From Lactobacillus amylovorus DSM 20531 (GTDB lineage Bacteria; Bacillota; Bacilli; Lactobacillales; Lactobacillaceae), in contig NZ_CP017706.1 in the NCBI RefSeq assembly GCF_002706375.1, positions 1,054,001 through 1,118,000 on the forward strand: a stretch of DNA of 64,000 nucleotides, read 5' to 3'. Both the position numbers and the translations under genes were made by a program. This document shows, piece after piece, positions 7,780-26,269 of this stretch. The notes beneath the pieces are model-generated. The model had not been told where the DNA came from. It saw nothing but the letters and a program-made list of their open reading frames with translations, and ran no database searches. The first letter of the stretch is position 1; every line of letters starts with the position of its first letter.

Positions 7780-8727
7780 ATGACAGTACCAGTTTTTTAC
7801 AGCATTAGTGATGACTTCACTAAATATGCGGCAGTATCACTCAATTCTTTGGTTAAACATGCCAGCCCTGATACAGACTACACCGTGTATTTCTTAAGCC
7901 AAGATTTGTCTGATGAGCATAAAAAAGATTTAAGCGATCTCGGCAATGAAAATGTACACGTAAAGTTTTTCCATATTGACGACAAGTTGGTGAAGCCGAT
8001 TCAAAACCGAAAGGAAAACTTCTTGCGGGCCGACTTCTTCACCATGTCAATTTTCTACCGCTTGTTTATTCCTGAATTGTTCACGCAATACGACAAGGCA
8101 ATCTACATCGACAGCGACACCGTTGTTAACGACGATATTGCTAAGCTTTACAATGTAGAGCTTGGCGACAACTTATTTGGTGCCTGCACCGACTCTTCAA
8201 TTCAATTTGTGCCTAAGATGGTGAAATACATCAAGGATGTTTTAGCACTCGATCCTAAGAAGTACATCAATTCAGGAATGTTGGTCATGAACGCTAAGCA
8301 ATTCCGTGACAATCTTTTTATCGATCACTTCATGGAACTGCTTGAAACTTACCACTTCGACTGTATTGCACCCGATCAAGATTACTTAAACGAAATGGGC
8401 GAAGGCAACATTCTTCACCTTGATCCACGCTGGGATGCTATGCCTAATGAAAATACCGAACCGATCAAAAATCCTGGTTTGATCCACTACAATCTTTTCT
8501 TCAAACCATGGCATTTCAAAGGCGTGCAATATGAAGATTATTTCTGGCAAAGCGCTAAGGAAACCAAGTTTTACGACGAACTAAAGGCTGAACTCGATAA
8601 CTACACCGATGAACAACGTGCGGCCGATCGTCAAAAGCTGAACCACATGCTTTTAAAGGAAGACAAAACAGAAAAAGACCCTAACAATTGGGCCAAAGTT
8701 AAGGAACGTGAGGCAGTTAAATTATGA
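7780..8727 (+). CDS. GT8-family glycosyltransferase 3
   Basis: A 315-residue paralogue of the preceding gene. The start is ATG 7780 (MTVPVFYSISDDF) preceded by AAAGGAAAA; the longer frame from 7708 lies inside the neighbour. DXD is DSD at 111-113 (IYIDSDTVV), with INSGMLVMN, APDQDYLNE and HYNLFFKPWHF as in the paralogue. The stop overlaps the start of the next acyltransferase (ATGA at 8724-8727), indicating translational coupling and a shared pathway. Confidence 0.88.
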   Translation: MTVPVFYSISDDFTKYAAVSLNSLVKHASPDTDYTVYFLSQDLSDEHKKDLSDLGNENVHVKFFHIDDKLVKPIQNRKENFLRADFFTMSIFYRLFIPELFTQYDKAIYIDSDTVVNDDIAKLYNVELGDNLFGACTDSSIQFVPKMVKYIKDVLALDPKKYINSGMLVMNAKQFRDNLFIDHFMELLETYHFDCIAPDQDYLNEMGEGNILHLDPRWDAMPNENTEPIKNPGLIHYNLFFKPWHFKGVQYEDYFWQSAKETKFYDELKAELDNYTDEQRAADRQKLNHMLLKEDKTEKDPNNWAKVKEREAVKL

Positions 8728-9593
8728 TTTTTGGTGATAATCGAGAAGCAGTAATTAAAAATATCAAAAAAGCTGCCAACGACCGTGATTTTACGGCTAA
8801 GGTTGAAATCGGTGACCCACAAATGTCGCTTGATGAAAGATTGAAGCTAGTTAATGACTACTGGGAAAACCGTAAAACTTTTTCCAGCAAGATCAACAAC
8901 CGCATCGGTCATGTGATTTTTAATACTTTGGCTAAGACAATCGCTGGCTCAACCGAATTCGAAGGCCTAGAAAAATTAAACAATTTACCTATTGGTGGCG
9001 CGATTGTTACTTCCAACCACTACAATCAAGTCGATTCGCTTCCAATTAAGCTCCTCGCTGACAAAATGCACTGTCAACTTTCAATTGTTATTGAAGATAC
9101 CAACCTGATGTTGCCCGGCTTTTTCCGCTACTTGATGAACTATGTCGGCACCATTCCTTTGGTTCAAAGCCCTAGTTACATTGCCAACGAATTTCCAAAG
9201 CATTTGAGCCAAGCATTGGATCAAAACAACTGGGTTTTGATTTATCCTGAACAAGAAATGTGGTGGAACTACCGCAAACCTCGTAAGTTGCAACGCGGTG
9301 CCTACTATTTTGCCGCTAAGCAAAACGTGCCAGTTATTTCCACTTTTGTTGAAATCAAGGATTTGCCTAAGGTCGAAAAAAAGGACGCCAACTTCTACGA
9401 AACTAAGTACATTGTGCACGTTTTAGACCCCATTTATCCCGATGTTTCCCTAAGTGCTAATGAAAACGCCCACCATATGATGGAACAAGATTACAAGCAA
9501 AAAGTAGCTGCTTACGAAAAGATCTACGGTAAGAAATTAAACTACGATTTCTTAGATTGGGATATTGCCGGCTGGCGTGGCCACCTTTCATAA
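8724..9593 (+). CDS. PlsC-like lysophospholipid acyltransferase 2
   Basis: A 289-residue acyltransferase with canonical HX4D (SNHYNQVDS, H99 and D104) and a second block VLIYPEQEMWWNYRKPR (about 171-187). It overlaps the GT8 gene by 4 bp. The N-terminal 50 residues are charged and helical. Together with the first acyltransferase it brackets the GT8 genes, consistent with synthesis of an acylated glycolipid or a lipid-anchored surface glycan. No flippase or polymerase is visible. Confidence 0.78.
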   Translation: MIFGDNREAVIKNIKKAANDRDFTAKVEIGDPQMSLDERLKLVNDYWENRKTFSSKINNRIGHVIFNTLAKTIAGSTEFEGLEKLNNLPIGGAIVTSNHYNQVDSLPIKLLADKMHCQLSIVIEDTNLMLPGFFRYLMNYVGTIPLVQSPSYIANEFPKHLSQALDQNNWVLIYPEQEMWWNYRKPRKLQRGAYYFAAKQNVPVISTFVEIKDLPKVEKKDANFYETKYIVHVLDPIYPDVSLSANENAHHMMEQDYKQKVAAYEKIYGKKLNYDFLDWDIAGWRGHLS

Positions 9594-9630
9594 AAAAGAT
9601 ATAAGAAAAGATAGACCGCTTCTATTAAAA

Positions 9631-9659
9631 GTGACACTATGTTACTATTAACCTATAGT
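9631..9659 (+). promoter_or_regulatory. Promoter of 18-residue peptide gene
   Basis: GTGACA (9631-9636), a 17-bp spacer and TATAGT (9654-9659): five of six consensus bases in each box. It lies 30 bp before a short ORF with a strong ribosome site. Confidence 0.65.
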
Positions 9660-9688
9660 AGTTTTATTTTAGAAAGGAGCTTCTCGAT

Positions 9689-9745
9689 ATGAAAGAATTC
9701 ACTAAAGAAACTCTGTCAAACACCCTAAAGTATAAAGGTAGATAG
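9689..9745 (+). CDS. 18-residue peptide with complete expression signals
   Basis: The ORF encodes MKEFTKETLSNTLKYKGR and a TAG stop. AAAGGAG lies 9-10 bases upstream of the ATG, a good promoter is at 9631-9659, and a strong intrinsic terminator begins within the last codons (9734). All parts of an expression unit are therefore present for this peptide alone, and no longer frame exists in the transcript. The peptide is charged and not hydrophobic, so it is not an obvious membrane toxin. It could be a signalling or regulatory peptide, or a leader peptide whose downstream gene was lost when the IS110 inserted about 40 bp further on. I do not recognise it. Confidence 0.55.
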   Translation: MKEFTKETLSNTLKYKGR

Positions 9746-9776
9746 AAACATGACGATGTTTTTATCTACCTTTTTT
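9734..9776 (+). terminator. Strong terminator on the peptide gene
   Basis: AAAGGTAGAT / ATCTACCTTT stem with an inner AAACAT / ATGTTT stem, a GACG loop, and a T6 run. It overlaps the stop codon of the 18-residue ORF. Confidence 0.85.
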
Positions 9777-9779
9777 CTT

Positions 9780-9961
9780 ATACTTAGATTGAGGTTGAGG
9801 TCGACAACAGAATGGAATATTAAATTCGACTGTCAAACGGGCCCATAAATGTTTATTTTCAATCAAACTAGATTAAGGGTGTGGATCTCAGAGATCGTAT
9901 AATCAAGAAATGGAGCTGAAAATAAATATTTGCCTCAATTGATTTAAAACGGGGTGATTAG
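9780..9961 (+). ncRNA. IS110 upstream region, possible bridge RNA
   Basis: About 180 bp between the left flank and the transposase. It contains the palindrome GATCTCAGAGATC and no ORF. In IS110-family elements such as IS621 the non-coding end encodes a bridge RNA that pairs donor and target DNA. Assignment is by position only. Confidence 0.3.
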
Positions 9962-11164
9962 GTGAATATTATTGGTATTGATGTTAGTTAAGGTGAAAGT
10001 CATGCCACTTTGATAACAAAAGAAGCGGAAGAAATAGCTTTTAAATTTAAGCATAATAAGAGCGGTTTCCAAATATTAAATTCTTATATTAAACCCGGTA
10101 CAATAATAATATTTGAAACTACAGGTGTTTATTCGGCTCAGCTTACTACTTATTTAAAAAATAAAAAGGTCAAATTTTATGAGCTAAATCCCCTAGAAGC
10201 AAAATTAAGAATGGCTTCTTTGAGAAGAAATAAAACTGACAAGAATGATTCATTTAAATTAGCTTTATTGGGTAAAACTCAATTAGCGGAAATAAAGAAT
10301 CACTGTAATAAACAATCTAATTCGTTGTATGAATCTTTACGGATTTTATCTTTGAGATATAAGCAGTTAATTAAATGTAGAACCAGAATACTTAATTTCC
10401 TTCGTTCTAGCTTAGAGCTTACTTTCCCAGAACTAAATCAGATCTTTAAAAAGGCTTATGCAGTTTTAGCTCTTCAAGTATTTAGAATGTATTGTCATCC
10501 TGACTTTTTGGTAGGATTAACTCTTAAAGAAATGACCACTAGAGTTTACCAATCTGTTAGCAGGCGAATACATAAAGATGTAATTCAAAGTTATTGTGCT
10601 CAAGTTTGGTTAGCAGCTAAAGACTCTTATCCTGCTGTCCCAGCAGATTCTTTAGAAATTGAAATTATTTCAGAATACTGCGACGAAATAGAAAGTTACA
10701 ATAAAGAAATAGCCTATATTCAGAGCAAATTAATTAAGACAGCTGTTGGATTAGATGATTTCAAAGTTATTTCCAGTATTCCTGGAGCAGGTCAATTAAA
10801 TAGCGCTTTATTACTGGGCTTTACTGGTGATATTGCTCGCTTTGATAATTATAAACAACTCAATGCTTTCCTAGGACTAGATCTAAACAGATATCAGTCT
10901 GGTAAATACGGTAAGGGTGATACTATTAACCGCAGAGGCAGTAGTCAGGGCAGAGCTGTTGAAACAGATATGATTCGAAGCATGTTAAGAAATCAGGGTA
11001 AAATTCAAAATCATTTAGTTGACTACTATTACAAATTAAAAAAGCCACCTTTCAATAAGCATGACAAGGTAGCTTTAATAGCGTGTGCCAATCATTTGAA
11101 TCGCACTATTATAAATTTGGTCCACACACATCAACTTTATAATTATTCTAAGGCAATTCATTAA
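9962..11164 (+). pseudogene. IS110-family transposase with in-frame stop
   Basis: From GTG 9962 (after GGGGTGATTAG) the frame reads VNIIGIDVS, then TAA at 9989-9991, then GESHATLITK and a complete remainder to 11164. The DEDD RuvC-like N-terminal domain (FETTGVYS, LNPLEAKLRM, RRNKTDKNDS) and the C-terminal transposase_20 region (ISSIPGAGQLNSALLLGF, FLGLDLNRYQSG, RRGSSQGR) are intact. IS110 proteins have a conserved D in GIDVS, so an ATG start after the stop would lose a catalytic residue. A single AAA/CAA to TAA change would explain it. Product is probably inactive unless the stop is read through. Confidence 0.85.
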
Positions 11165-11259
11165 TAAATGCTTAGCACGCAATAAGTGAAAAACTGCCAA
11201 AAGACTAGTCTTTTGGGGTTATGTTTAGTATACTCTTTTTTCTCTATAATAATGATTGA

Positions 11260-11472
11260 CATTCTATAAGAAATTATGATGGCAAAAACGGTCGTCCAGC
11301 TTATATTGCCGTAAACGGCGTAGTCTATGACGTAACCAATAACTCTCACTGGGTTAACGGTGAACATCATGGCATGCGTGCAGGACGAGACGTAAGTTTT
11401 GATTTAACCAATACATCCCCACATGGGGCAAAAGTTTTAGTTCACGCCAACAAAGTTGGTACTTTTAACTAA
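11260..11472 (+). pseudogene. Cytochrome b5-like domain protein, 5' end lost
   Basis: In frame from 11260 to TAA 11470-11472 the sequence encodes NYDGKNGRPAYIAVNGVVYD, VTNNSHWVNGEHHG, MRAGRDVSF and SPHGAKVLVHANKVGTFN: the heme/steroid-binding (cytochrome b5-like) domain of small lactobacillus proteins. The frame has no start codon; a TGA lies directly upstream (11257). About 100 bp upstream is the end of an IS110 element, so insertion or deletion removed the 5' end. The surviving domain lies next to a flavoprotein of the fumarate-reductase type, and the two were probably once a redox pair. Confidence 0.7.
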
Positions 11473-11504
11473 ATAAAAACTTTGATCCGAAAAATGAATC
11501 CACC

Positions 11505-11546
11505 AAAAAAGTGTCTAGGAATTGTTCCTAGACACTTTTTGTTTTT
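11505..11546. terminator. Bidirectional terminator
   Basis: Stem AAAAAGTGTCTAGGAA / TTCCTAGACACTTTTT with a 3-nt loop between the cytochrome b5 remnant and the convergent flavoprotein gene. Confidence 0.85.
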
Positions 11547-11551
11547 AGTAG

Positions 11552-13411
11552 TTAATTATTTTTTTCCGCAAAAGCAGTGTTAGCTGCGATTCTACCAAAA
11601 GTAAAGATATCAGCAAGGGAATTACCGCCAAGACGGTTGCCGGCATGAATACCACCTGCAACTTCACCTGCAGCGTAAAGTCCCTTAATTACAGCACCGT
11701 CTTTATTGATCACGCTGGCCTTGGTATCGATCCTAAGACCACCCATTGTGTGGTGAATAGCTGGTTTACGAGGGGTAGCATAGAATGGGGCAACTTCACA
11801 CTTCAAGTTGAAGGCACTCTTGCCAAATTCTGGATCTTCACCGGCATCAACGTAAGAATTATATTTCTTAATTGTATCTTCAAGCACCTCTGGCTTCATA
11901 CCAATTTGCTTGGCAAGGTCGGCTAAATTATTTGCCCTGAAAAGCGTTCCTGCCTTCACCTGAGCGTCGATTGACTCTTGGGTAGTGTTATAGGCAGTGG
12001 CCTTAATTTTATCGTCAGCGATCAAATAGAAGAGTCCTCCGTTGGCAATTGCAGCTTTGGCCAGCGTATCACGTTCCGCAAATTCATTTACGAAACGTTT
12101 ACCTTCTTTATTTACCATAATGTAGTTCTCAGGTGGCGTCTGCAAACCAGTGAATAATTCACCAGTCTTTGGATCAGACACAGGCATCAATTGAATAAAG
12201 CCCATGCCGACCAAGTCTGCACCAACTTCTTTTCCTAAACCGATCCCATCACCAGTTATCGCTGGAGAGTTAGTCGTTGGCATGTCGCTATCGATGTGTT
12301 TCCAATAAGTGTTGTACTTTTGGACCATCTTCATGTTGGCGCCAAAACCACCTGAAGTTAAGATAACTGATTTAGCGTGAACGGTAACCTTGGAGCCGTC
12401 GCTCTTTTCAGCAACAACGCCAACTACTTTATCGCCATTCACAAGCAAGTGCTTAGCGCGAGTTTCAGTCAAAACAGTTGCGCCATGGTCCTTAACCCAG
12501 TCGCCCAAAACATGAATATAAGCATAACCCATTGGTTCAACTGGCTTGTGACCTCTACGCCAAAGAGCACCAACTGGCATTGTTACTTGGCTATCGTAAA
12601 ATTTCACGCCAAGTTCTTTAAGCCAGTTAACTGAATCGAGTGCATTATCAACTAATTCCTTAACTAAAGCGTAAGTGCCGTGAATCTCGTGTCCATTCAA
12701 ATCGGTTCGCTTACCACCAACATAGGTTTGAATTTCATGCAGTAATTTTGAATCAAATAAATAATTTGCGCCTGAATCAACGTATTCCTTAATTTGTTTT
12801 TGCAATGCCTCAAAGTCGGAACGATATTCTGGATCAATCTTTTCAATTGGTGTAGCGGCTAATTTTTCCAAGTCCTCTTTTTCACCAGCTAAAGCCTTAA
12901 ACTTCTTTTGCCATTCAGGCTCGGCCGCATTCATTGGACCACCAGCACGAGTCGTATTGCCGCCAATTTGTGGGAATTTTTCAAGTACGACAACTTTTCT
13001 ACCATGTTGGATACTGCGCGCAGCTGCAGCCAGCCCAGCACCACCGGCACCGATAACTACTACATCAGTAGTATATTCTTCATCCTTTGTCGCATGTGCC
13101 TTGCTAGGCTTAGCACGCTTTTTCCATTCTTCGGCGTCTCCGCCGGCTTCAGTGATTGCTTCCGCAACCCCATCGATTACACCGTGGCTAGAGATAGTGG
13201 CACCACTGACTGCATCAACGTTTAAAGTTTGATTGTCGACAATTAATTTTGGCAAACGGTTGAACACCTCATCAGCAACGCCCCTAGTTTCACCGCTTGC
13301 ATCGACATTAATATTTTCAATTTTGTCTTCAGATAATTTAACTTGCATTGGCATGTAGCTTGAGCCATGCCCTTTTGCTTTTACATCGTATGTACCTGGT
13401 TTCATAGCCAT
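11552..13411 (-). CDS. Flavocytochrome c-type reductase (FMN + FAD domains)
   Basis: 619 residues. Residues 1-90 are an FMN-binding domain with [10 protein letters not shown] (65-74), in which T72 is the threonine that the ApbE transferase links covalently to FMN in this family. Residues 115-619 are a fumarate reductase/succinate dehydrogenase flavoprotein: FAD motif [11 protein letters not shown] (119-129), [16 protein letters not shown], and C-terminal HHTMGGLRI and [16 protein letters not shown]. There is no signal peptide and no CXXCH heme motif. Such proteins reduce fumarate, urocanate or related enoates, disposing of electrons in fermentation. The gene diverges from a LysR regulator, its likely activator. 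Substrate is not decidable by eye. Confidence 0.85.
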   Translation of the reverse strand: MAMKPGTYDVKAKGHGSSYMPMQVKLSEDKIENINVDASGETRGVADEVFNRLPKLIVDNQTLNVDAVSGATISSHGVIDGVAEAITEAGGDAEEWKKRAKPSKAHATKDEEYTTDVVVIGAGGAGLAAAARSIQHGRKVVVLEKFPQIGGNTTRAGGPMNAAEPEWQKKFKALAGEKEDLEKLAATPIEKIDPEYRSDFEALQKQIKEYVDSGANYLFDSKLLHEIQTYVGGKRTDLNGHEIHGTYALVKELVDNALDSVNWLKELGVKFYDSQVTMPVGALWRRGHKPVEPMGYAYIHVLGDWVKDHGATVLTETRAKHLLVNGDKVVGVVAEKSDGSKVTVHAKSVILTSGGFGANMKMVQKYNTYWKHIDSDMPTTNSPAITGDGIGLGKEVGADLVGMGFIQLMPVSDPKTGELFTGLQTPPENYIMVNKEGKRFVNEFAERDTLAKAAIANGGLFYLIADDKIKATAYNTTQESIDAQVKAGTLFRANNLADLAKQIGMKPEVLEDTIKKYNSYVDAGEDPEFGKSAFNLKCEVAPFYATPRKPAIHHTMGGLRIDTKASVINKDGAVIKGLYAAGEVAGGIHAGNRLGGNSLADIFTFGRIAANTAFAEKNN

Positions 13412-13531
13412 AAAAATCTCCCTCTTTTTGTATGTAAAGGCTTTCTTTTTATTTTAATGGGGAATCTGGCTTAGGGGAAATAGTTTTCTAGCTAATGAGT
13501 TATAATAATTTTATTATTGGAGGTATATTTT

Positions 13532-14455
13532 ATGAACGATCCCGAAGCATTATTGCATTATCTCGACGTATTACTAAAAGAAAACAATTTTACCAAAGCC
13601 GCTCGCGAGTTATATATTTCCCAGCCTTATTTAACTCAACTCATTAAAAGAATTGAAAAGCGCCTTGGTACGCAAATTATCAACCGCGATCACGTGCCTT
13701 TTTCGCTGACTGAAGCTGGAATGATTTACTACAAATATTTAGAAAACATTTCCTACAACGATCAGCAGCTCGAGCGTGAACTTGCACCCTTTACCCAACC
13801 TAATAAAGAGATTATTAAGGTGGGCATTTTAGAGAGCTTAGGTACTTTTTTATTACCTCGACTTCTTCCAAATTTCTTAAAAGAAAATCCTACAGTTGAA
13901 ATTCAATTATTTGAAAATTCACCTCGTACAAATGAAACTAAATTGCTTAATGGTGAAATTGATTGTTACATCGGTCAAACACCTAAAACCATTTCTCGTG
14001 ATTTAACTTATTCTGTTAAAGATGGTGAACAGTACTATGTAGTCATTCCTCAGAGCTCGTCATTTTTCCAATCTGGCAAGTTTATTTTGGAACCAAGTAG
14101 TCTGGACCTGAAAGAAGTTTTACAGGATCCTATGGTCTTAAGCTCCTCTGAGTCGGCCATTCGCCATCAAGTTAACGGGCTTTTTCAAAAGTTCCATATT
14201 AAGCCTAATATTGTATTAGAAAGTAAAAGTATCATCACAACTACCGAATTAGCATTGCGTGGTGTAGGCTTAACTATCTCTTCAGCTAGCATTTTAACCA
14301 AAATGCGGCAAACACCGATCAACTTACTACCTATTGATGAAAATCTGATCTACATTCAATTCTTCATTGCCACTCAAACAAATAAAGATTTGTCTCCTGC
14401 ACTACAAAGATTAATCACTTGCTTTAAAAAACTTAATCTTAAATCAAGCATCTAA
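13532..14455 (+). CDS. LysR-family transcription regulator
   Basis: 307 residues from ATG 13532 (GGAGG eight bases before; an upstream TTG at 13517 is less likely). The N-terminal winged helix-turn-helix reads NFTKAARELYISQPYLTQLI and KRLGTQIINRDHVPFSLTEAG; the remainder is a periplasmic-binding-like effector domain (KVGILESLGTFLLPRLLPNF). It is transcribed away from the fumarate-reductase-type gene; a TATAAT-like box lies at about 13500. LysR proteins usually activate the divergent gene in response to its substrate. Confidence 0.88.
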   Translation: MNDPEALLHYLDVLLKENNFTKAARELYISQPYLTQLIKRIEKRLGTQIINRDHVPFSLTEAGMIYYKYLENISYNDQQLERELAPFTQPNKEIIKVGILESLGTFLLPRLLPNFLKENPTVEIQLFENSPRTNETKLLNGEIDCYIGQTPKTISRDLTYSVKDGEQYYVVIPQSSSFFQSGKFILEPSSLDLKEVLQDPMVLSSSESAIRHQVNGLFQKFHIKPNIVLESKSIITTTELALRGVGLTISSASILTKMRQTPINLLPIDENLIYIQFFIATQTNKDLSPALQRLITCFKKLNLKSSI

Positions 14456-14509
14456 AAAAAGACCGAGGATAATTCCTTGGCCTTTTACTTACTACTTATT
14501 TAGATACCC

Positions 14510-14530
14510 AAAAAGAGGCCCGGCGGCCTC
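14510..14530 (-). terminator. rrn operon 1 terminator
   Basis: On the minus strand GAGGCC-gccg-GGCCTC followed by TTTTT, just after tRNA-Asn. Confidence 0.75.
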
Positions 14531-14541
14531 CTTCTTCCGTG

Positions 14542-14614
14542 CTCCGGCTGTCAGACTCGAACTGACGACATCTTGATTAACAGTCAAGCGCTCTACCAAC
14601 TGAGCTAAGCCGGA
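14542..14614 (-). tRNA. tRNA-Asn (GTT), operon 1
   Basis: 73 nt with acceptor TCCGGCT/AGCCGGA and discriminator G, D-loop AGCTCAGTTGGTAGAGC, anticodon stem-loop TTGACTGTTAATCAA and T-arm GTTCGAGTC. CCA is not encoded. Confidence 0.97.
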
Positions 14615-14628
14615 ATATTAAAAAAGAG

Positions 14629-14745
14629 CACGGCAGCTTCCTTTCCTCGCAGGCAGTTGCCCACCAACTACTTTCGGCGTTAAGAAGCTTAACTTCTGTG
14701 TTCGGCATGGGAACAGGTGTATCCTTCTTGCTTTCGCCACCGTAC
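14629..14745 (-). rRNA. rrf: 5S rRNA, operon 1
   Basis: About 117 nt. Contains GATACACCTGTTCCCATGCC, GAACACAGAAGTTAAGC and the complementary ends ACGGTGGC / GCTGCCGT. Lies between 23S and tRNA-Asn. Ends are accurate to a few bases. Confidence 0.95.
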
Positions 14746-14814
14746 TCTTTTGAGCTACTACGCTCAAAACTAAACATAATCTTTCGCAAAAAAACTTTTC
14801 AGATCGCTTCGCTT

Positions 14815-17721
<2,907 letters not shown>

Positions 17722-17839
17722 TTACTCAAGAATTCTCTTCTCGGTCGCTCTACAATCTGTTCTCTTTGATTGTCTCGGTTTTTTGCTTGGATTATATTCA
17801 GTTTTCAATGTACTAACTCCTGACTTCTTTCGAAGCCAA

Positions 17840-17912
17840 TGGAGGCTAACGGGTTCGAACCGATGACCTCCTGCGTGCAAAGCAGGTGCTCTCCCAACTG
17901 AGCTAAGCCCCC
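17840..17912 (-). tRNA. tRNA-Ala (TGC), operon 1
   Basis: 73 nt in the 16S-23S spacer; acceptor GGGGGCT, anticodon loop CTTTGCACG (TGC), T-arm GGTTCGAACCC. Standard spacer tRNA in lactobacilli. Confidence 0.97.
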
Positions 17913-17964
17913 AAGCATTTTTTAAGCCAGACATAACTGTAACTCTTTTTGCTCGTTATGTCAA

Positions 17965-18039
<75 letters not shown>

Positions 18040-18163
18040 GACTAACGCTTGGCGTTTATTCTTTTTCTGAGGTACTACCCTCAAAACTAAACAAAGTTTC
18101 TCAGTGTGCTTCCGCTTGCTCTGGATACTTCTCTTAGTATTTCTACTCTCCATATCCTTCGCT

Positions 18164-19735
<1,572 letters not shown>

Positions 19736-19903
19736 AAAGTTTGAAATGACTTCATTTCGATTATTTAAGATCTTTGTCTCAAATTTATTGCTTGCGAATT
19801 GACTTCGCTTTTTGTTTGGGTTTTTACACCCGCACACTTTTAGCGAAACTTTGTTCAGTTTTCAAAGTACTACCTCCGTCCGGTTCAACCAGACGGCTTT
19901 TAT

Positions 19904-20029
19904 ATTTTATCAAACCCTCAAGCCCTTGTCAAGAACTTTTTTGAATTTGTTTTTCGTCATCCGCTCGAGTTATTCATCTCTTGCCTGACGACATTTAAAT
20001 ATATTACCAGCTTCTTCTCCCCTTTGCAA
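19904..20029 (-). promoter_or_regulatory. Tandem rRNA promoters P1/P2, operon 1
   Basis: Upstream P1: TTGCAA (20029-20024), 17 bp, TAATAT (20006-20001). Downstream P2: TTGACA (19932-19927), 17 bp, TAAAAT (19909-19904). Both have ideal spacing and AT-rich upstream DNA, followed by a leader with conserved processing-type sequences before 16S. Confidence 0.85.
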
Positions 20030-20160
20030 GTACTTTTTTCATTTTATCGATTTTTCCTTTGCTCAGGCTTCTTATTCAAGCTGTGCCGCTTCTCTCGAAA
20101 CGACTTTATTAAGTTACCCTATTTCTGCTCTTTTTGCAAGTTTGCCCCTTCGTTCGCGTT

Positions 20161-20875
20161 AATCTGGATACACTAGGATGTGTTGTAACTATTCTTATTC
20201 TTCTTCTTTCGGATTTTACTAATTTAATTCCCTTATTCAGAATTTTTAAAATATACTGTTCGGATTTTGCTCATTTTTTGATCAAAATAACACTAAAATT
20301 TTCTCAAATTTTTTCAAAAAAATACAAAAAACACCTAATTTTCACTTTTATCTGTGAAAACAGTGTACTTTTTTATTGCTTTTTATCTATTTTCCTTTTT
20401 AATTTGTTTTATCATTCAAATCTATCAACACAATATAATTATTTATACTTTATATTTATTATTTCTAAAAGAGGGCAATCAAGAGTAGATAACGACGAAT
20501 ACTCGTCTCAGCATTTTTCTACTGAGACCATTCAATATAATCTAATTTAAAATTCCTAATACCTTTTTAGCCTAAATCATTTTACTTAAACAACTTCATG
20601 CATGTTTAAAATTCTTCTTTTCAAATTGGCCTTCAAGTATTTTACTTTACCCCCACTGTTTTTATGCCTCTGGGATCAAAGTGATTGGAATACATAGTCA
20701 ATTTCGATCAATCCATTAATTCATAAAATTGATCGACCAATCATATCCTCATTATTAATTAAACTTGCCTGGTTTATAGTAACCGTGTCTTGTTAATTAT
20801 TGGTCTGCAAAAATCTATATAAGTATTAATACTTAGATGCGAGCCTCGCCACAGATTAACTTTATTTGAAAACAA
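20161..20875. other. Gene-free spacer between the two rrn operons
   Basis: 715 bp, very AT-rich, with no ORF that has a ribosome site and codon structure I trust. A weak hairpin (GTCTCAG / CTGAGAC, near 20503-20526) is the only visible structure. It differs completely from the sequence upstream of operon 2. Confidence 0.6.
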
Positions 20876-20896
20876 AAAAAGAGGCCCGGCGGCCTC
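20876..20896 (-). terminator. rrn operon 2 terminator
   Basis: Same GAGGCC/GGCCTC hairpin with a T-run as in operon 1; it separates operon 2 from the spacer. Confidence 0.75.
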
Positions 20897-20907
20897 CTTC
20901 TTCCGTG

Positions 20908-20980
20908 CTCCGGCTGTCAGACTCGAACTGACGACATCTTGATTAACAGTCAAGCGCTCTACCAACTGAGCTAAGCCGGA
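20908..20980 (-). tRNA. tRNA-Asn (GTT), operon 2
   Basis: Identical to the operon 1 copy; anticodon GTT. Confidence 0.97.
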
Positions 20981-20994
20981 ATATTAAAAAAGAG

Positions 20995-21111
20995 CACGGC
21001 AGCTTCCTTTCCTCGCAGGCAGTTGCCCACCAACTACTTTCGGCGTTAAGAAGCTTAACTTCTGTGTTCGGCATGGGAACAGGTGTATCCTTCTTGCTTT
21101 CGCCACCGTAC
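20995..21111 (-). rRNA. rrf: 5S rRNA, operon 2
   Basis: Identical to the operon 1 copy as far as I could compare. Confidence 0.95.
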
Positions 21112-21180
21112 TCTTTTGAGCTACTACGCTCAAAACTAAACATAATCTTTCGCAAAAAAACTTTTCAGATCGCTTCGCTT

Positions 21181-24087
<2,907 letters not shown>

Positions 24088-24205
24088 TTACTCAAGAATT
24101 CTCTTCTCGGTCGCTCTACAATCTGTTCTCTTTGATTGTCTCGGTTTTTTGCTTGGATTATATTCAGTTTTCAATGTACTAACTCCTGACTTCTTTCGAA
24201 GCCAA

Positions 24206-24278
24206 TGGAGGCTAACGGGTTCGAACCGATGACCTCCTGCGTGCAAAGCAGGTGCTCTCCCAACTGAGCTAAGCCCCC
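24206..24278 (-). tRNA. tRNA-Ala (TGC), operon 2
   Basis: Identical to the operon 1 copy. Confidence 0.97.
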
Positions 24279-24330
24279 AAGCATTTTTTAAGCCAGACAT
24301 AACTGTAACTCTTTTTGCTCGTTATGTCAA

Positions 24331-24405
<75 letters not shown>

Positions 24406-24529
24406 GACTAACGCTTGGCGTTTATTCTTTTTCTGAGGTACTACCCTCAAAACTAAACAAAGTTTCTCAGTGTGCTTCCGCTTGCTCTGGATACTTCTCT
24501 TAGTATTTCTACTCTCCATATCCTTCGCT

Positions 24530-26101
<1,572 letters not shown>

Positions 26102-26269
26102 AAAGTTTGAAATGACTTCATTTCGATTATTTAAGATCTTTGTCTCAAATTTATTGCTTGCGAATTGACTTCGCTTTTTGTTTGGGTTTTTACACCCGCA
26201 CACTTTTAGCGAAACTTTGTTCAGTTTTCAAAGTACTACCTCCGTCCGGTTCAACCAGACGGCTTTTAT

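Larger units (their letters stand above)
9780..11220 (+). mobile_element. IS110-family element (approximate ends)
   Basis: Contains an IS110-type transposase with a premature stop, preceded by about 180 bp without coding potential and followed by a 20-bp palindrome at 11197-11216 (arms CCAAAAGACT / AGTCTTTTGG). IS110 elements lack terminal inverted repeats, so the ends cannot be fixed by eye; the left end is placed after the 9734-9776 terminator and the right end before the cytochrome b5 remnant. Confidence 0.55.

Noticed and set aside
11161..11370. A 69-codon minus-strand frame
   Set aside because: It is antisense to the cytochrome b5-like remnant and has no ribosome site.
20134..20550. A 138-codon frame starting upstream of 16S
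   Set aside because: It begins inside the rRNA promoter repeat, has no ribosome site and is composed of AT-rich spacer; the corresponding frame in copy 2 (26390-26815) has a different end.
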